A DNA stretch of 64,000 nucleotides from positions 1 to 64,000 of the forward strand of contig NZ_JNYJ01000043.1 in the NCBI RefSeq assembly GCF_000716715.1. The letters run 5' to 3'. Each line of letters begins with the position of its first letter. The first letter of the stretch is position 1. Positions 41,732-50,657 of this stretch are shown here, one piece after another. The DNA comes from Dactylosporangium aurantiacum (GTDB lineage: Bacteria > Actinomycetota > Actinomycetes > Mycobacteriales > Micromonosporaceae). The translations under genes and the position numbers were made by a program. Under the pieces are notes generated by a model. It had not been told where the DNA came from. It saw nothing but the letters and a program-made list of their open reading frames with translations, and made no database searches.

Positions 41732-43869
41732 GCGGCACCTGGTGGGAGGACGAACCGGAGCGCAAGCTCACCGGCATCGTGCTGCCCTCATGGGACGACG
41801 ACCCGGACGACGACGACCGCGCCCCGGGCCCGTCCGCCCCAGGCCCGTCCGCCCCGGGCCCGTCCGCCCCGGGCCCGTCCGCCCCAGGCCCGTCCGCCCC
41901 AGGCCCGTCCGCCCCGGGCCCGTCCGCCCCAGGCCCGTCCGCGCCGCCCCGGGCCGCCTGGCGGCCGGCGCCGCCGACCGGTGACCGGCACCCCGACCCG
42001 CTCACCGACCCCCTCACCGGCCCCCTCACCGGCCCGCTGGACCGCCCGCTCGACGGCCCACTCACCGGACCGTTCGACGGTGGCTGGCGGCAGGAGCCGG
42101 CGGCCGCGCCGTCGGAGCGTCTCGTGCCGGTCGTGCCGTCAGGCCCGCCACCTATGTGGCCGCCGACAACGCTCGAAGCCACTGAAGCCGTCACCGCGCA
42201 CCCTTCGCCGCAGGCGCGCGTCGACCTGTCACCGATCGCCGGTGCTTCTCCGGCCGCCGAGGCTCCCGAAGCGGCACTCGTCGCGCGGGCGGCGGAGACG
42301 GCCGCGCCACGGCGGGCGTTCCCCCGGTACATCGCCGGCGAGTTCGTCATGCCCGGGCCCGACGCCGCCCTCGACGCACGCACCCAGCCCGTCGAGACCG
42401 GCGACCGGCCCGGCGACCCCCTGACGCGGCCGGCCGAGACGTGGGCGCCGCAGCCGACCTCCCCACCGACCTCCCCGCCGACGGCAACGCCGGACGCCGG
42501 CCGATACGCCGCGCCACCCCCGTACACCGCGCCACCCCCGCACGCCGCGCCACCCCCGCACGCCGCGCCACCGGTGCCGCCCGTGGCGACGCCACCCGTG
42601 ACGCCCGCTCCGGTGCCCGCCCCGCAGGCGGCGCCGGAGGGGACCGACGCGCCCGCGGACGTCACCAGGCCGCTGCCCGGCGTGCAGTTCACCGCGCCCG
42701 CGAAACCGCGCCCAGCCCCCGCCCCCGCGGCCACCGAACGAACCATGCCACCCGCGACCATGCCACCCACGACCATGCCACCCACGACCATGCCACCCAC
42801 GACCATGCCACCCGCGACCATGCCACCCGCGACCATGCCACCCGCGACCATGCCACCCACGACCGTGCCGCCGGACGGTGTGCCGGCCGCGACCGCCCCG
42901 CACCCCGGCCTCCCGCACCCGGTCGCGCCCGGGATCCCGGAGGCCAGCGTGCCGCCGCCACCGCGACCGGCCCCGCCGTCCGTCCACCCCGCCACCGGGC
43001 CCGCGCAGGCTGCCGCGCCCGTGGTGCCGCAGGCCGCGCACCCGGTGGCACCCCTCGGCGCGGACGCCCCGACCGCGGTCCAGCGCGCCGTGCCCGCCGT
43101 GGTCCACGCCGCGCAGCAGGGCGCGCCCGGCACCGGACAGGACGGGCCGGCGCCGCCCGTACCGGCGAAACGGCAGCGCGAAGGTGCGCCCCACCCGGCG
43201 TTTCCCGAGGCGACGGCGCGCACCATGCGGATCCTGCCGATCGCCGCCGACCTGCTGCCCCTGGAGATCACCGACCTGCGGCGGCTGCGGATGGTGCGGC
43301 GGCTGGTGATCGCCGGGGTCGCGGTCTGCGTCGCGCTGCTGCTCGGCTGGTACGTGGTCGCCGACGGCCAGACGGACGAGGCGCAGTCGGAGCTGACCGC
43401 GGTGCAGGACCTCCGGCGCGACCTGAACCGCAAGAAGGCCACGTACACCCAGCTGGAGACGACCCGCCAGCAGATCAAGGACATCACCACCCAGCTGGGG
43501 ATCCTGATGGAGCGGGACATGTCGTGGTCGGCGCTGCTCGGCTCGCTGCGCAAGGCGGCGCCGAAGAACGTCACGGTCGCGAACGTGACCGGCTCGCTGC
43601 ACCTGGAGGGCACCGGCGCCACCGCGGGCACCTCCGGCGACGTGGTCGGCATGCTCACGCTGTCGGGCACGGCCCGGACCAAGGACGAGGTCGCCGCCTA
43701 CGTCGACACCCTCGCCACGGTCCCCGGCCTGGCCAACCCGTTCCCCTCCGAGGCGACCCAGGACGACTCCGGGCTGCACTTCACCATCCGGGTCGACATC
43801 ACCAAGGCGGCGCTCGGCGGGCGGTTCACCTCACCCAGCGCGGCCCCGAGCGCGTCAGGAGGCAAGTGA
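41728..43869 (+). CDS. pilN: PilN with a ~500-residue proline-rich N-terminal extension
   Basis: 713 residues against about 200 for normal PilN. The genuine PilN part is the last 215: a PilM-binding-like segment (MRILPIAADLLPLEITDLRR, near 500), one membrane helix (about 525-548), a coiled coil (ELTAVQDLRRDLNRKKATY) and a ferredoxin-like domain. The first 500 residues are disordered and repetitive: eight APGPS units (32-71), PLTGPL repeats, AAPPPH units, and nine TMPPx units (about 339-383). ATG 43225 could start a conventional PilN, but the long frame is coupled to pilM through GTGA and its start reads as protein (MSGTWWEDEPERKLTGIVLP). The extension would lie in the cytoplasm. Confidence 0.85.
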   Translation: MSGTWWEDEPERKLTGIVLPSWDDDPDDDDRAPGPSAPGPSAPGPSAPGPSAPGPSAPGPSAPGPSAPGPSAPPRAAWRPAPPTGDRHPDPLTDPLTGPLTGPLDRPLDGPLTGPFDGGWRQEPAAAPSERLVPVVPSGPPPMWPPTTLEATEAVTAHPSPQARVDLSPIAGASPAAEAPEAALVARAAETAAPRRAFPRYIAGEFVMPGPDAALDARTQPVETGDRPGDPLTRPAETWAPQPTSPPTSPPTATPDAGRYAAPPPYTAPPPHAAPPPHAAPPVPPVATPPVTPAPVPAPQAAPEGTDAPADVTRPLPGVQFTAPAKPRPAPAPAATERTMPPATMPPTTMPPTTMPPTTMPPATMPPATMPPATMPPTTVPPDGVPAATAPHPGLPHPVAPGIPEASVPPPPRPAPPSVHPATGPAQAAAPVVPQAAHPVAPLGADAPTAVQRAVPAVVHAAQQGAPGTGQDGPAPPVPAKRQREGAPHPAFPEATARTMRILPIAADLLPLEITDLRRLRMVRRLVIAGVAVCVALLLGWYVVADGQTDEAQSELTAVQDLRRDLNRKKATYTQLETTRQQIKDITTQLGILMERDMSWSALLGSLRKAAPKNVTVANVTGSLHLEGTGATAGTSGDVVGMLTLSGTARTKDEVAAYVDTLATVPGLANPFPSEATQDDSGLHFTIRVDITKAALGGRFTSPSAAPSASGGK
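41821..41940 (+). repeat. 15-bp tandem repeat, eight units, in pilN
   Basis: GCCCC(G/A)GGCCCGTCC repeated eight times, coding for APGPS. Confidence 0.95.
42742..42873 (+). repeat. 15-bp tandem repeat, nine units, in pilN
   Basis: ACCATGCCACCC(G/A)CG repeated, coding TMPPA or TMPPT; the ninth copy is degenerate (TVPP). Confidence 0.95.
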
Positions 43870-44414
43870 TGCGACCCGAGCGGCTGTGGATGCTCGGCGG
43901 CGTGTTCACCGCCGCCATCCTGCTGGTCGTCGGCTACTACTTCGTCATCCGGCCGCGGTACCAGGAGGCCGACGACCTCCGGACGCAGGCCAACGACACG
44001 ACCATCGAGGTGGCGAAGCTGCGCGCCCGGATCGCCGACCTGGACAAGGACAACCAGAACCTCCAGCAGTACACCGCGCAGCTCGACAAGGACCTCGACG
44101 CGCTGCCGGAGTCGGACTCGGTGGCGGCGCTGCTGCGCGAGGTGCAGAACGCCGGCGACCTGACCGGGGTCGCCGTCAGCGGGGTCAGCGTCGGCGGTGC
44201 GACCGACGTCGACGTCGCCGGGCCGTTGAAGGTGTACGCGCTGCCGATCAGCCTGACGGCCGCGGGTCCCGCCGCGAAGATCGACCCGTTCCTCGACCAG
44301 CTGCAGAAGGTGCAGCCCCGGGCGCTGCTCATCGGTGCCGCGAACCTGGCCACGACCGAGGGGCGCACCTCCCTGACCCTGACCATCCAGGCGTTCTACG
44401 CCACCGGGAAGTAG
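43869..44414 (+). CDS. pilO: Pilus alignment protein PilO
   Basis: 181 residues. One N-terminal membrane helix (MLGGVFTAAILLVVGYYFVI), a coiled coil (EVAKLRARIADLDKDNQNLQ) and a C-terminal ferredoxin-like domain as in PilO. It pairs with PilN to link PilM to the envelope. The ATG shares its A with the pilN stop (TGATG). Confidence 0.92.
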   Translation: MRPERLWMLGGVFTAAILLVVGYYFVIRPRYQEADDLRTQANDTTIEVAKLRARIADLDKDNQNLQQYTAQLDKDLDALPESDSVAALLREVQNAGDLTGVAVSGVSVGGATDVDVAGPLKVYALPISLTAAGPAAKIDPFLDQLQKVQPRALLIGAANLATTEGRTSLTLTIQAFYATGK

Positions 44415-44422
44415 CGGGCACC

Positions 44423-46147
44423 ATGCGACGGACCCCCCCTTCCGACGCCGGGTTCAGCCTCGTCGAGACGCTCACGTCGATCGCGATCATCGGCGTGGTC
44501 ATGACGGCGCTGACCACGTTCTTCGTGCGCACGACCACGACCCTCAACACGCAACGCGGCCTGCAGAGCGCGGTCCGGCTCGCCCACGACGGCGTCGACC
44601 TGGTGAAGTCGCTGCCGGGCTCGACGATCGTCGCGGGCCGCGGCGGGCTGGACGCGGCGCAGCAGCTCGACGACCTGAAGGCGGGCACCATCCCCGGCCT
44701 GCGGCTGCCGGGGCTGCGCAGCCTGCTGGACACGATGACGCCGGCGTTCGACCCGGACCTCGGCCTGCTCGGCAAGAGCGTGGCGGCGCCGGCGCTGCCG
44801 ATCGCGCCGGAGGTGGACACGGTCAACAACACCGAGTTCAAGCGGTACTGGTTCGTCGGCTCCTGCAACATGCCGCTGGGCAACCTGTCGGTCCTGCGCC
44901 CGGAGCAGCTCGGCGTGTGCAGCCTGACGTCGCTGCCCGGCATCCTCGTGCCGTACTACCGGGTGATCGTGGCGGTCACCTGGAACAACGACCGTGGGTG
45001 CGCGAACACCCGGGGCGTCTGCCACTACGTGACGCAGACCCTGGTCAGCGCGGCGGCGACGGACCCGGTGTTCAACCCGAGCGTGACCGTCACACCGCCG
45101 CTGCCGGACAACCCCGACAACCGGACCGACGAGGTGACGGTGCCGCTGGCGGCGCCGCTCACGTTGACCGCGACGACCGCGTACCCGCCGCTGACCTGGG
45201 CGGTGGAAGGGCTCCCGCCGGGGCTGACGTGGACACCCGCCGGCGTCATCAGCGGCACCCCGACGACCGCCGGCTCCTACGTGGTGCGCATCGTCGTCAC
45301 CGACGCCATGTCGTCCAACGACGCGTCGTTCACCTGGACGGTGGCCCCGCTGCCGGCGCTCGCGCCGGCCGCCCAGGCCTGGGACCCGGGCCTGCCCGTG
45401 TCGTACCAGGTGCCGTTGACCGGCGGCGTCGCGCCGTTCACATGGACGGCGACCAACCTGCCGCCCGGCGTGACGATCAACCCGGCCACCGGCCTCATCT
45501 CCGGCACCAAGACGGCGGCCGCGCCGGCGACGAACGTGGCGATCAAGGTGACCGCGGTCGACAAGAACCAGCAGAGCGCCACGGCGACGTTCCAGCTGAA
45601 CTGGAAGGTGGCGGTGCAGTTCCCGAACTCCACGACGCCGATCGCGTTGGACAAGAACGCGCAGTACACCGGGAACGTCGTCGGGTACGGCGGCACCGCG
45701 CCGTACACGTGGAGCGCGGACAACATGCCGTCCGGGCTGTCCATCGACAGCACGGGGAAGGTCACCGGCAAGGTGTCCGGCACGACCCGCTACGTGGTCA
45801 AACTGATCGTCACCGACAGCAAGGGCGTGACCAACTCGACGCTGGTGCCGGTCAACGTCACGGCGACCTCGGGGCTGCGGGTGACCTCGCCGTCGCTCGA
45901 CCCGAAGGTCTGGACGGACCCGGTCGGCCCCAAGGGCACCGCGGTCACGTTCCCGGCCCTCGCCGCGACCGGCGGGACCGGCGCGCTGACCTGGACCCAG
46001 AGCGGCCTGCCGACCGGTGTGACGCTGAGCGGCACGAAGATCTCCGGTACGCCGACGACGGCCGGCACCTACCCGGTCACCCTGACCGTGACCGACGGCA
46101 GCGGCACCAAGTCGGTCTTCATGTTCGTGTGGACGGTGACCGCGTGA
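44423..46147 (+). CDS. Minor pilin (PilV-like) fused to four Ig-like domains
   Basis: 574 residues. Prepilin leader to G10, then F11-S-L-V-E15 and a membrane helix (TLTSIAIIGVVMTALTTFFV). A pilin body with paired cysteines extends to about 235 (SCNM, VCSL, GCANTRGVC). Four He_PIG-type Ig-like domains follow at about 256-307, 336-393, 425-483 and 521-574. Each shows the phrase LPPGLTW...GVISGTPTTAGSY or a variant, then a V-x-V-T-D strand. Long minor pilins sit at pilus tips, so this is probably an adhesin presented at the tip. I know of no standard PilV of this form. Confidence 0.88.
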   Translation: MRRTPPSDAGFSLVETLTSIAIIGVVMTALTTFFVRTTTTLNTQRGLQSAVRLAHDGVDLVKSLPGSTIVAGRGGLDAAQQLDDLKAGTIPGLRLPGLRSLLDTMTPAFDPDLGLLGKSVAAPALPIAPEVDTVNNTEFKRYWFVGSCNMPLGNLSVLRPEQLGVCSLTSLPGILVPYYRVIVAVTWNNDRGCANTRGVCHYVTQTLVSAAATDPVFNPSVTVTPPLPDNPDNRTDEVTVPLAAPLTLTATTAYPPLTWAVEGLPPGLTWTPAGVISGTPTTAGSYVVRIVVTDAMSSNDASFTWTVAPLPALAPAAQAWDPGLPVSYQVPLTGGVAPFTWTATNLPPGVTINPATGLISGTKTAAAPATNVAIKVTAVDKNQQSATATFQLNWKVAVQFPNSTTPIALDKNAQYTGNVVGYGGTAPYTWSADNMPSGLSIDSTGKVTGKVSGTTRYVVKLIVTDSKGVTNSTLVPVNVTATSGLRVTSPSLDPKVWTDPVGPKGTAVTFPALAATGGTGALTWTQSGLPTGVTLSGTKISGTPTTAGTYPVTLTVTDGSGTKSVFMFVWTVTA

Positions 46148-46752
46148 GCGTGCTGCCCGGGGCCCTGGCGCGGCTGCGCCGCGACGACGGCGTCACCCTC
46201 GCCGAGATGGCCGTGACGACCGGCATCATGTCGGCGGTGATGGCCATCTTCACCACCGGCGTGGTGCAGCTGTTCCAGGCCGGCAACAACAACGAGCTGG
46301 TCGCGATGACCCAGTCGCAGCTCAACACGGCGTTCCTGCGGCTGGACCGCAACGTGCGCTACGCGGCGGGGATCAGCCGCGAGCACACCAACGCCGCCGG
46401 CAACCAGGTCGTGGAGTACCTCAACACGGAGGTCGCGTCCGGCCAGCCGGAGTGCGCGCAGCTGGAGCTGCACCGGGCCACGAAGGTGCTGCGCCGCCAG
46501 GTGTGGCCGCAGGCGACGAACCCGCCCGGCAGGTGGGTCGTGCTCGCCAACGACATCGACGTCGCCAACAGCTCGTTCAAGCTGCTGGATCCGGGACCGA
46601 ACACCGGGTTCCAGCGGCTGCGGATCACCCTGACCACGGCCAGCAACCCGGGTCGCGGCCAGGCGCAGGCGAAGACCGCGATCACGTTCACCGCACTGAA
46701 CTCCACCAGGCTCACGAAGCCGACCGACGTCTGCCCGGAGGCGAGCAAATGA
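46144..46752 (+). CDS. Minor pilin (PilW-like)
   Basis: 202 residues. Leader to G16, then V17-T-L-A-E21 and the hydrophobic helix VTTGIMSAVMAIFTTGVVQL. The C-terminal domain is about 160 residues with two cysteines (PECAQ, DVCPE). GTG start overlaps the previous stop (GTGA). It most likely forms a tip or priming complex with the genes on either side. Confidence 0.88.
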   Translation: MSVLPGALARLRRDDGVTLAEMAVTTGIMSAVMAIFTTGVVQLFQAGNNNELVAMTQSQLNTAFLRLDRNVRYAAGISREHTNAAGNQVVEYLNTEVASGQPECAQLELHRATKVLRRQVWPQATNPPGRWVVLANDIDVANSSFKLLDPGPNTGFQRLRITLTTASNPGRGQAQAKTAITFTALNSTRLTKPTDVCPEASK

Positions 46753-48314
46753 GGCTGTCCAGGTGGTGGCGTCCCCGCGACGACCGGGGGTCGCTGCCCC
46801 TCGCCATGATGCTGACCCTCGTCGGGACGTCGCTGTCCACGCTGATGGTGCCGGTGGTGATCACCCAGCTGCGGGACACCGCGGCGACGGTCGACCGGGC
46901 GCAGGCGCTGCACGCCGCCCAGGCCGGCATCGACGTCGTGATGGGCCGGATACGCGGGTCGCTGGGCAGCATCGCCAACCTGGTCTGCGTCCCGGCCGCC
47001 ACCCCGCTGCGCGGCACGGTCGGCGCCACGGTGGCCGGGGTCACCGACGTGTTGCCCGGCCGGTACCAGGTGTCCGTCGAGTACCAGGACGCGGTGAACA
47101 CGACCGTCCCGTGCGTGCAGACGGCGGCCGGGATCCTGACGGTCCAGAAGGCACCCGCGTACGCCGTCATCACCGCCCTGGGCACCGACACGCCGGGCGG
47201 GGCCACCGACCCGATCGACCCCAGGGACAGCCGCACCCGGACGCTGAGCGCCACGTACGTCTTCCGGTTCACCAACGAGAACGTCGACGGTGGCCTGCTG
47301 CGCCTGCTGGGCGGCACGTACTGCCTGGACGCCGGCTCCGGTTCGCCCGCGACGGGCACGATCGTCACCACCCAGCCGTGCAACACCGGCAGCTCGCGGC
47401 AGACGTTCGCGTACACGAAGGACCTGACGCTGCGGCTGGTCTCCTCGATCACCGCGAAGAACCCGCTGGGCATGTGCATCAGCTCGAAGGCCGACCCGGT
47501 CGTCGGTGACCTGCTGCAGTTCCAGACCTGCGGGGTCAGCCCGGTCATCCCGTACTACCAGCGCTGGAGCCTCAACGACAGCTCGAGCTTCCAGAACACC
47601 GCGAACACCGGCACCACGCTCGGCACGCTGTGCATGCACGCGAAGGCCGCCGCCACGAAGGGCGCCTTCATGGAGCTGGTCACGTGCGGCGGCTCGGACA
47701 ACACCCGCACGTTCGCGCCGGACGCGACCGTCGGCGCCGGCGCCGCCGGCGCACCCAACCAGCTGGTCAACTTCCAGCAGTTCGGCCGGTGCGTCGACGT
47801 CACCAACTTCAACGTGAACCTCGGGTTCCTCATCGTGTGGCCGTGCAAGCAGGCGCCCGTCATCACCGGCGTCGGCTGGAACCAGCGCTTCGTGGTGCCG
47901 CTCGCCCCCGACGAGAAGGGCACGGTCACCGGCCGGATCACCACGTACGACAGCACGAACAAGAAGACCTACTGCCTGACGACGTTCAAGGAGGGCGACC
48001 CGTCGCACTTCGTCACGATGAAGGCCTGCCCGGCGCCCACCGCGAGCGACGAGGAACGCGACGCCGTGGAGTGGAAGGTCTCGTACCGGGAGAGCACCTA
48101 CGGGACGAGCTACGTCATCGTCGACGCCTACGACCGGTGCCTGAGCCCGACGGACCTCGACAACCCGAAGCTGAAACCCGAGGACGTCTTCAAGGGCAGC
48201 ACCGTGGTCAGCAAGCTCACCACCGCGGTGTGCGACGGCGGCAAGCTGCAGAAGTGGAACGCGCCGCCGAACATCGCCAACCCGACACCCCTGAAGAACG
48301 TCGGGGAGAAGTGA
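46749..48314 (+). CDS. PilX/GspK-like minor pilin with ricin-type lectin region
   Basis: 521 residues. Type III-like leader to G14, then S-L-P-L-A; the usual Glu5 is missing, as in GspK/PilX tip pilins. The helix is LAMMLTLVGTSLSTLMVPVV. From about 188 onward come repeated Cys-flanked beta-trefoil segments (TYCLDAGSG, GMCISSKAD, LCMHAKAAA, RCVDVTNFN, RCLSPTDLD). Q-x-W signatures are visible (YYQRWSL, KLQKWNA) with Q-x-F variants. This indicates one or two ricin-B-like carbohydrate-binding folds. It is likely a lectin at the pilus tip. Last gene of the operon. Confidence 0.82.
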   Translation: MRLSRWWRPRDDRGSLPLAMMLTLVGTSLSTLMVPVVITQLRDTAATVDRAQALHAAQAGIDVVMGRIRGSLGSIANLVCVPAATPLRGTVGATVAGVTDVLPGRYQVSVEYQDAVNTTVPCVQTAAGILTVQKAPAYAVITALGTDTPGGATDPIDPRDSRTRTLSATYVFRFTNENVDGGLLRLLGGTYCLDAGSGSPATGTIVTTQPCNTGSSRQTFAYTKDLTLRLVSSITAKNPLGMCISSKADPVVGDLLQFQTCGVSPVIPYYQRWSLNDSSSFQNTANTGTTLGTLCMHAKAAATKGAFMELVTCGGSDNTRTFAPDATVGAGAAGAPNQLVNFQQFGRCVDVTNFNVNLGFLIVWPCKQAPVITGVGWNQRFVVPLAPDEKGTVTGRITTYDSTNKKTYCLTTFKEGDPSHFVTMKACPAPTASDEERDAVEWKVSYRESTYGTSYVIVDAYDRCLSPTDLDNPKLKPEDVFKGSTVVSKLTTAVCDGGKLQKWNAPPNIANPTPLKNVGEK

Positions 48315-48419
48315 CGATCCCGTAGGGGAAGTCCTGACACCGGTCCGCGGCATAGATCAGGGTCGCGTCCGTGCATCGCCTGGATGGCGTGCGGCCTCCC
48401 GGTGACGAGGCTGGACGCC

Positions 48420-49181
48420 ATGACCATCACCTGGGAGAAACCCGCCCTGCGACCGGTGGGGCTCGGCCGGCAGGTCGGCATCGTGGCGGCGGCGGTGACC
48501 GCGTACTTCGGGGTCCGGGGCGCCACGGAGGCGGCGACGGACACCGCCCTGGCGAACGCGGCGGCCGTCGTGCGGTTCGAGAAGTCGGTGGGGCTGTTCC
48601 ACGAGTCGTGGCTGCAGTCGACGCTCGCCGGTGCACCCGCGGTGGCGACGTTCTTCAACTGGATCTACATCTACGGGCACTGGCCGGTCATCGTCGCGAC
48701 CCTCGTCTGGCTCGCCCGGACCAACCCGGTGATCTACTACCGCACCCGCAACGCGATGCTGCTGTCCGGCGGGATCGGCCTGGTCGTCTTCATGCTCTTC
48801 CCGCTCGCCCCGCCGCGGCTGGCCGAACTCGGGCTGGTCGACACCGTGACCCAGTCCGACGGCGCGTACCGGGTGCTGCAGCCGACGATGTTCACCAACC
48901 AGTACGCGGCGATGCCGAGCCTGCACGTCGGCTGGGACCTGCTCATCGGCCTGGCGATCCTGGCCGCGGCGCCCAGGTCCGCCACCAGACCGCTGCTGCG
49001 GGCGTTCGGCGCGGCGATGCCGGTGCTGATGGTGGCGGCCGTCGTGCTGACCGCCAACCACTACATCGTCGACGCGATCGCCGGTGCCACCCTCACCACG
49101 ACCTGCTGGTTCGTCATGCGCGCCCAGGAGCGGCGCCGGCCGCACGGCTATGCCGGATGGGACGGTCTGGTCGTGCGGTAG
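48420..49181 (+). CDS. PAP2-superfamily membrane enzyme (AUR1/IPC-synthase-like)
   Basis: 253 residues with five or six membrane helices. PAP2_3 motifs: FPLAPPRL, AMPSLHVGW (active-site His) and ANHYIVDAIAG (second His and Asp). This subgroup includes inositol-phosphoceramide synthases and lipid phosphotransferases, so transfer of a lipid-phosphate headgroup is more likely than simple phosphatase action. It starts at ATG 48420, 106 nt after the pilus operon; I see no terminator in that gap. Confidence 0.88.
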   Translation: MTITWEKPALRPVGLGRQVGIVAAAVTAYFGVRGATEAATDTALANAAAVVRFEKSVGLFHESWLQSTLAGAPAVATFFNWIYIYGHWPVIVATLVWLARTNPVIYYRTRNAMLLSGGIGLVVFMLFPLAPPRLAELGLVDTVTQSDGAYRVLQPTMFTNQYAAMPSLHVGWDLLIGLAILAAAPRSATRPLLRAFGAAMPVLMVAAVVLTANHYIVDAIAGATLTTTCWFVMRAQERRRPHGYAGWDGLVVR

Positions 49182-49197
49182 GGCCTACGCTTTGCAC

Positions 49198-50100
49198 ATG
49201 GAACACCTCGACCTGGAACACCTCGGGTTCCCGGCGGACGTGATCCCGCTGCAGTACCAGGCGCTGCTGCTGTCCGACGAGCGCCGGATGGCGGCGTTCT
49301 CCACCGCGATCGCGCACGCGGTGCGGCCCGGCGCCAGGGTGCTCGACCTCGGCTGCGGGACCGGCGTGCTGTCCTACTTCGCCGCCCGGCAGGGCGGCAC
49401 CGTCACCGCGATCGAGCGGGAGCCGCGGGTCTTCGCCACCGCCGAGGCGGCGTTGCGGGCCAGCGCCGGCGACGCCGTCACCGTCCTGCACGCCGACGCC
49501 CGCGACTACCTGCCCGAGGAGCCGGTCGACGTGGTGCTGTGCGAGATGCTGCACGTGGGGCTGCTCCGGGAGCGCCAGATCGAGGTCATCAACAGCTTCA
49601 AGCGGCGGTATCTGCGCCACATCGGCGGGCCGCTGCCCCGGTTCGTGCCCGAGGCGTGCGTGCAGGCGGTCCAGCCGGTCGAGCAGGACTTCACCTACTT
49701 CGGTTACACGGTGCCGGCGCCGGTGTTCCAGCTGCCGGAGAGCTTGCAGCCGCGCACCGTGGAGGCCGCCGCGCCGCAGGTGTTCCAGCAGTTCTTCTAC
49801 ACCGACCCGCTGCCGCACCACTGCACCGGCGACCTGCGTTTCGTCGCCGAGCGGCCGGCGCTGGTCAACGCGGTAAGGGTGGTGACGAAGAATCTGCTCT
49901 GCCTGCTGTATGAGCCGCCCGGCAGCATCGACTGGACCATGAACTACCTGGTGGTGCCGCTGCGCGAGCCGGTCGAGGTGCTCACCGGCGACGAGGTGCG
50001 GATCCGGTTCGACTACTGCCCCGGCGACGAGATCACCGTCCTGGCCGACAGCCTCACCGCGAGCGTGCTCACCGCCGCCGCGCCGGTGCCCGCGCGTTGA
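49198..50100 (+). CDS. PRMT-like SAM-dependent methyltransferase
   Basis: 300 residues. SAM motif I VLDLGCGTGVLSYFA (49-63), acidic strand AIEREP, and a double-Glu-like loop LCEMLHVGLLRERQ that resembles the protein-arginine-methyltransferase active site (E-M-x...L-x-E). A C-terminal beta-barrel-like region (FQFFYTDPLPHHCTGDL) fits PRMT-type enzymes. Bacterial PRMT-like enzymes are poorly studied; the substrate could be a protein or a small molecule. The stop overlaps VanZ (TTGA). Confidence 0.82.
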   Translation: MEHLDLEHLGFPADVIPLQYQALLLSDERRMAAFSTAIAHAVRPGARVLDLGCGTGVLSYFAARQGGTVTAIEREPRVFATAEAALRASAGDAVTVLHADARDYLPEEPVDVVLCEMLHVGLLRERQIEVINSFKRRYLRHIGGPLPRFVPEACVQAVQPVEQDFTYFGYTVPAPVFQLPESLQPRTVEAAAPQVFQQFFYTDPLPHHCTGDLRFVAERPALVNAVRVVTKNLLCLLYEPPGSIDWTMNYLVVPLREPVEVLTGDEVRIRFDYCPGDEITVLADSLTASVLTAAAPVPAR

Positions 50101-50657
50101 CGCTGCTGCGCTGGGGCGCGGTCCTCGCCGCGGGCGCCGCCCTGGGCGTCGTGTGGTGGCTCGCCGCGGGCCGCCGCACCGCCGACCGCCGGCCCGCGTT
50201 CGGCCTGGTGGCGACGGTCTGCGGCACCCTGCCGTGGATCTGGATGATCCTCACCCCGTCGCCGGCGCCGCGCCGGGTGCAGCTCGACCCGGTCGAGGGC
50301 CTGGCGGGGGTGCTGCACGGCGGCTTCGGGACCGCCGCCGTGCAGCTGGTCGGCAACCTGCTCGTCTTCGCGGCGTTCGGCGCGTTCGCGCCGCTGCGCT
50401 GGCCGCGGCTGACCCTGTGGCGGGTGCTGGCACTGGCCGCGCTCGGCTCGGCGACGGTGGAGGTGCTGCAGTACGCCCTCGACCTGGGCCGGGTCAGCGC
50501 CACCGACGACGTGCTGGTCAACACCCTCGGCGCGGGCCTGGCGTACGGCGCGGGGCGGTGGCTGCTGCCGCCGCCCCGCGCCGCCGGCTCAGCTCGCTTT
50601 GATGTGGAACCGTTCGTCGGCGACGAGGGCGGCGAGCCGGTCCTCGGTCAGGGGTAG
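50097..50657 (+). CDS. VanZ-family membrane protein
   Basis: 186 residues from a TTG coupled to the methyltransferase stop. Four or five membrane helices with VanZ motifs: VGNLLVFAAFGAFAPLRWP and ATVEVLQYALDLGRVSATDD, then LGAGLAYGAGRWL. VanZ homologues give low-level glycopeptide resistance in enterococci by an unknown route; most actinomycete copies are uncharacterised. Its last 69 bp overlap the convergent gene, and its C-terminal 20 residues look like a read-through tail. Confidence 0.85.
   Translation: MTLLRWGAVLAAGAALGVVWWLAAGRRTADRRPAFGLVATVCGTLPWIWMILTPSPAPRRVQLDPVEGLAGVLHGGFGTAAVQLVGNLLVFAAFGAFAPLRWPRLTLWRVLALAALGSATVEVLQYALDLGRVSATDDVLVNTLGAGLAYGAGRWLLPPPRAAGSARFDVEPFVGDEGGEPVLGQG

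Noticed and set aside
41742..41984. Alternative small ORFs in the pilN repeats
   Set aside because: They are other-frame translations of the 15-bp units inside a gene with coupled start and domains at its end.
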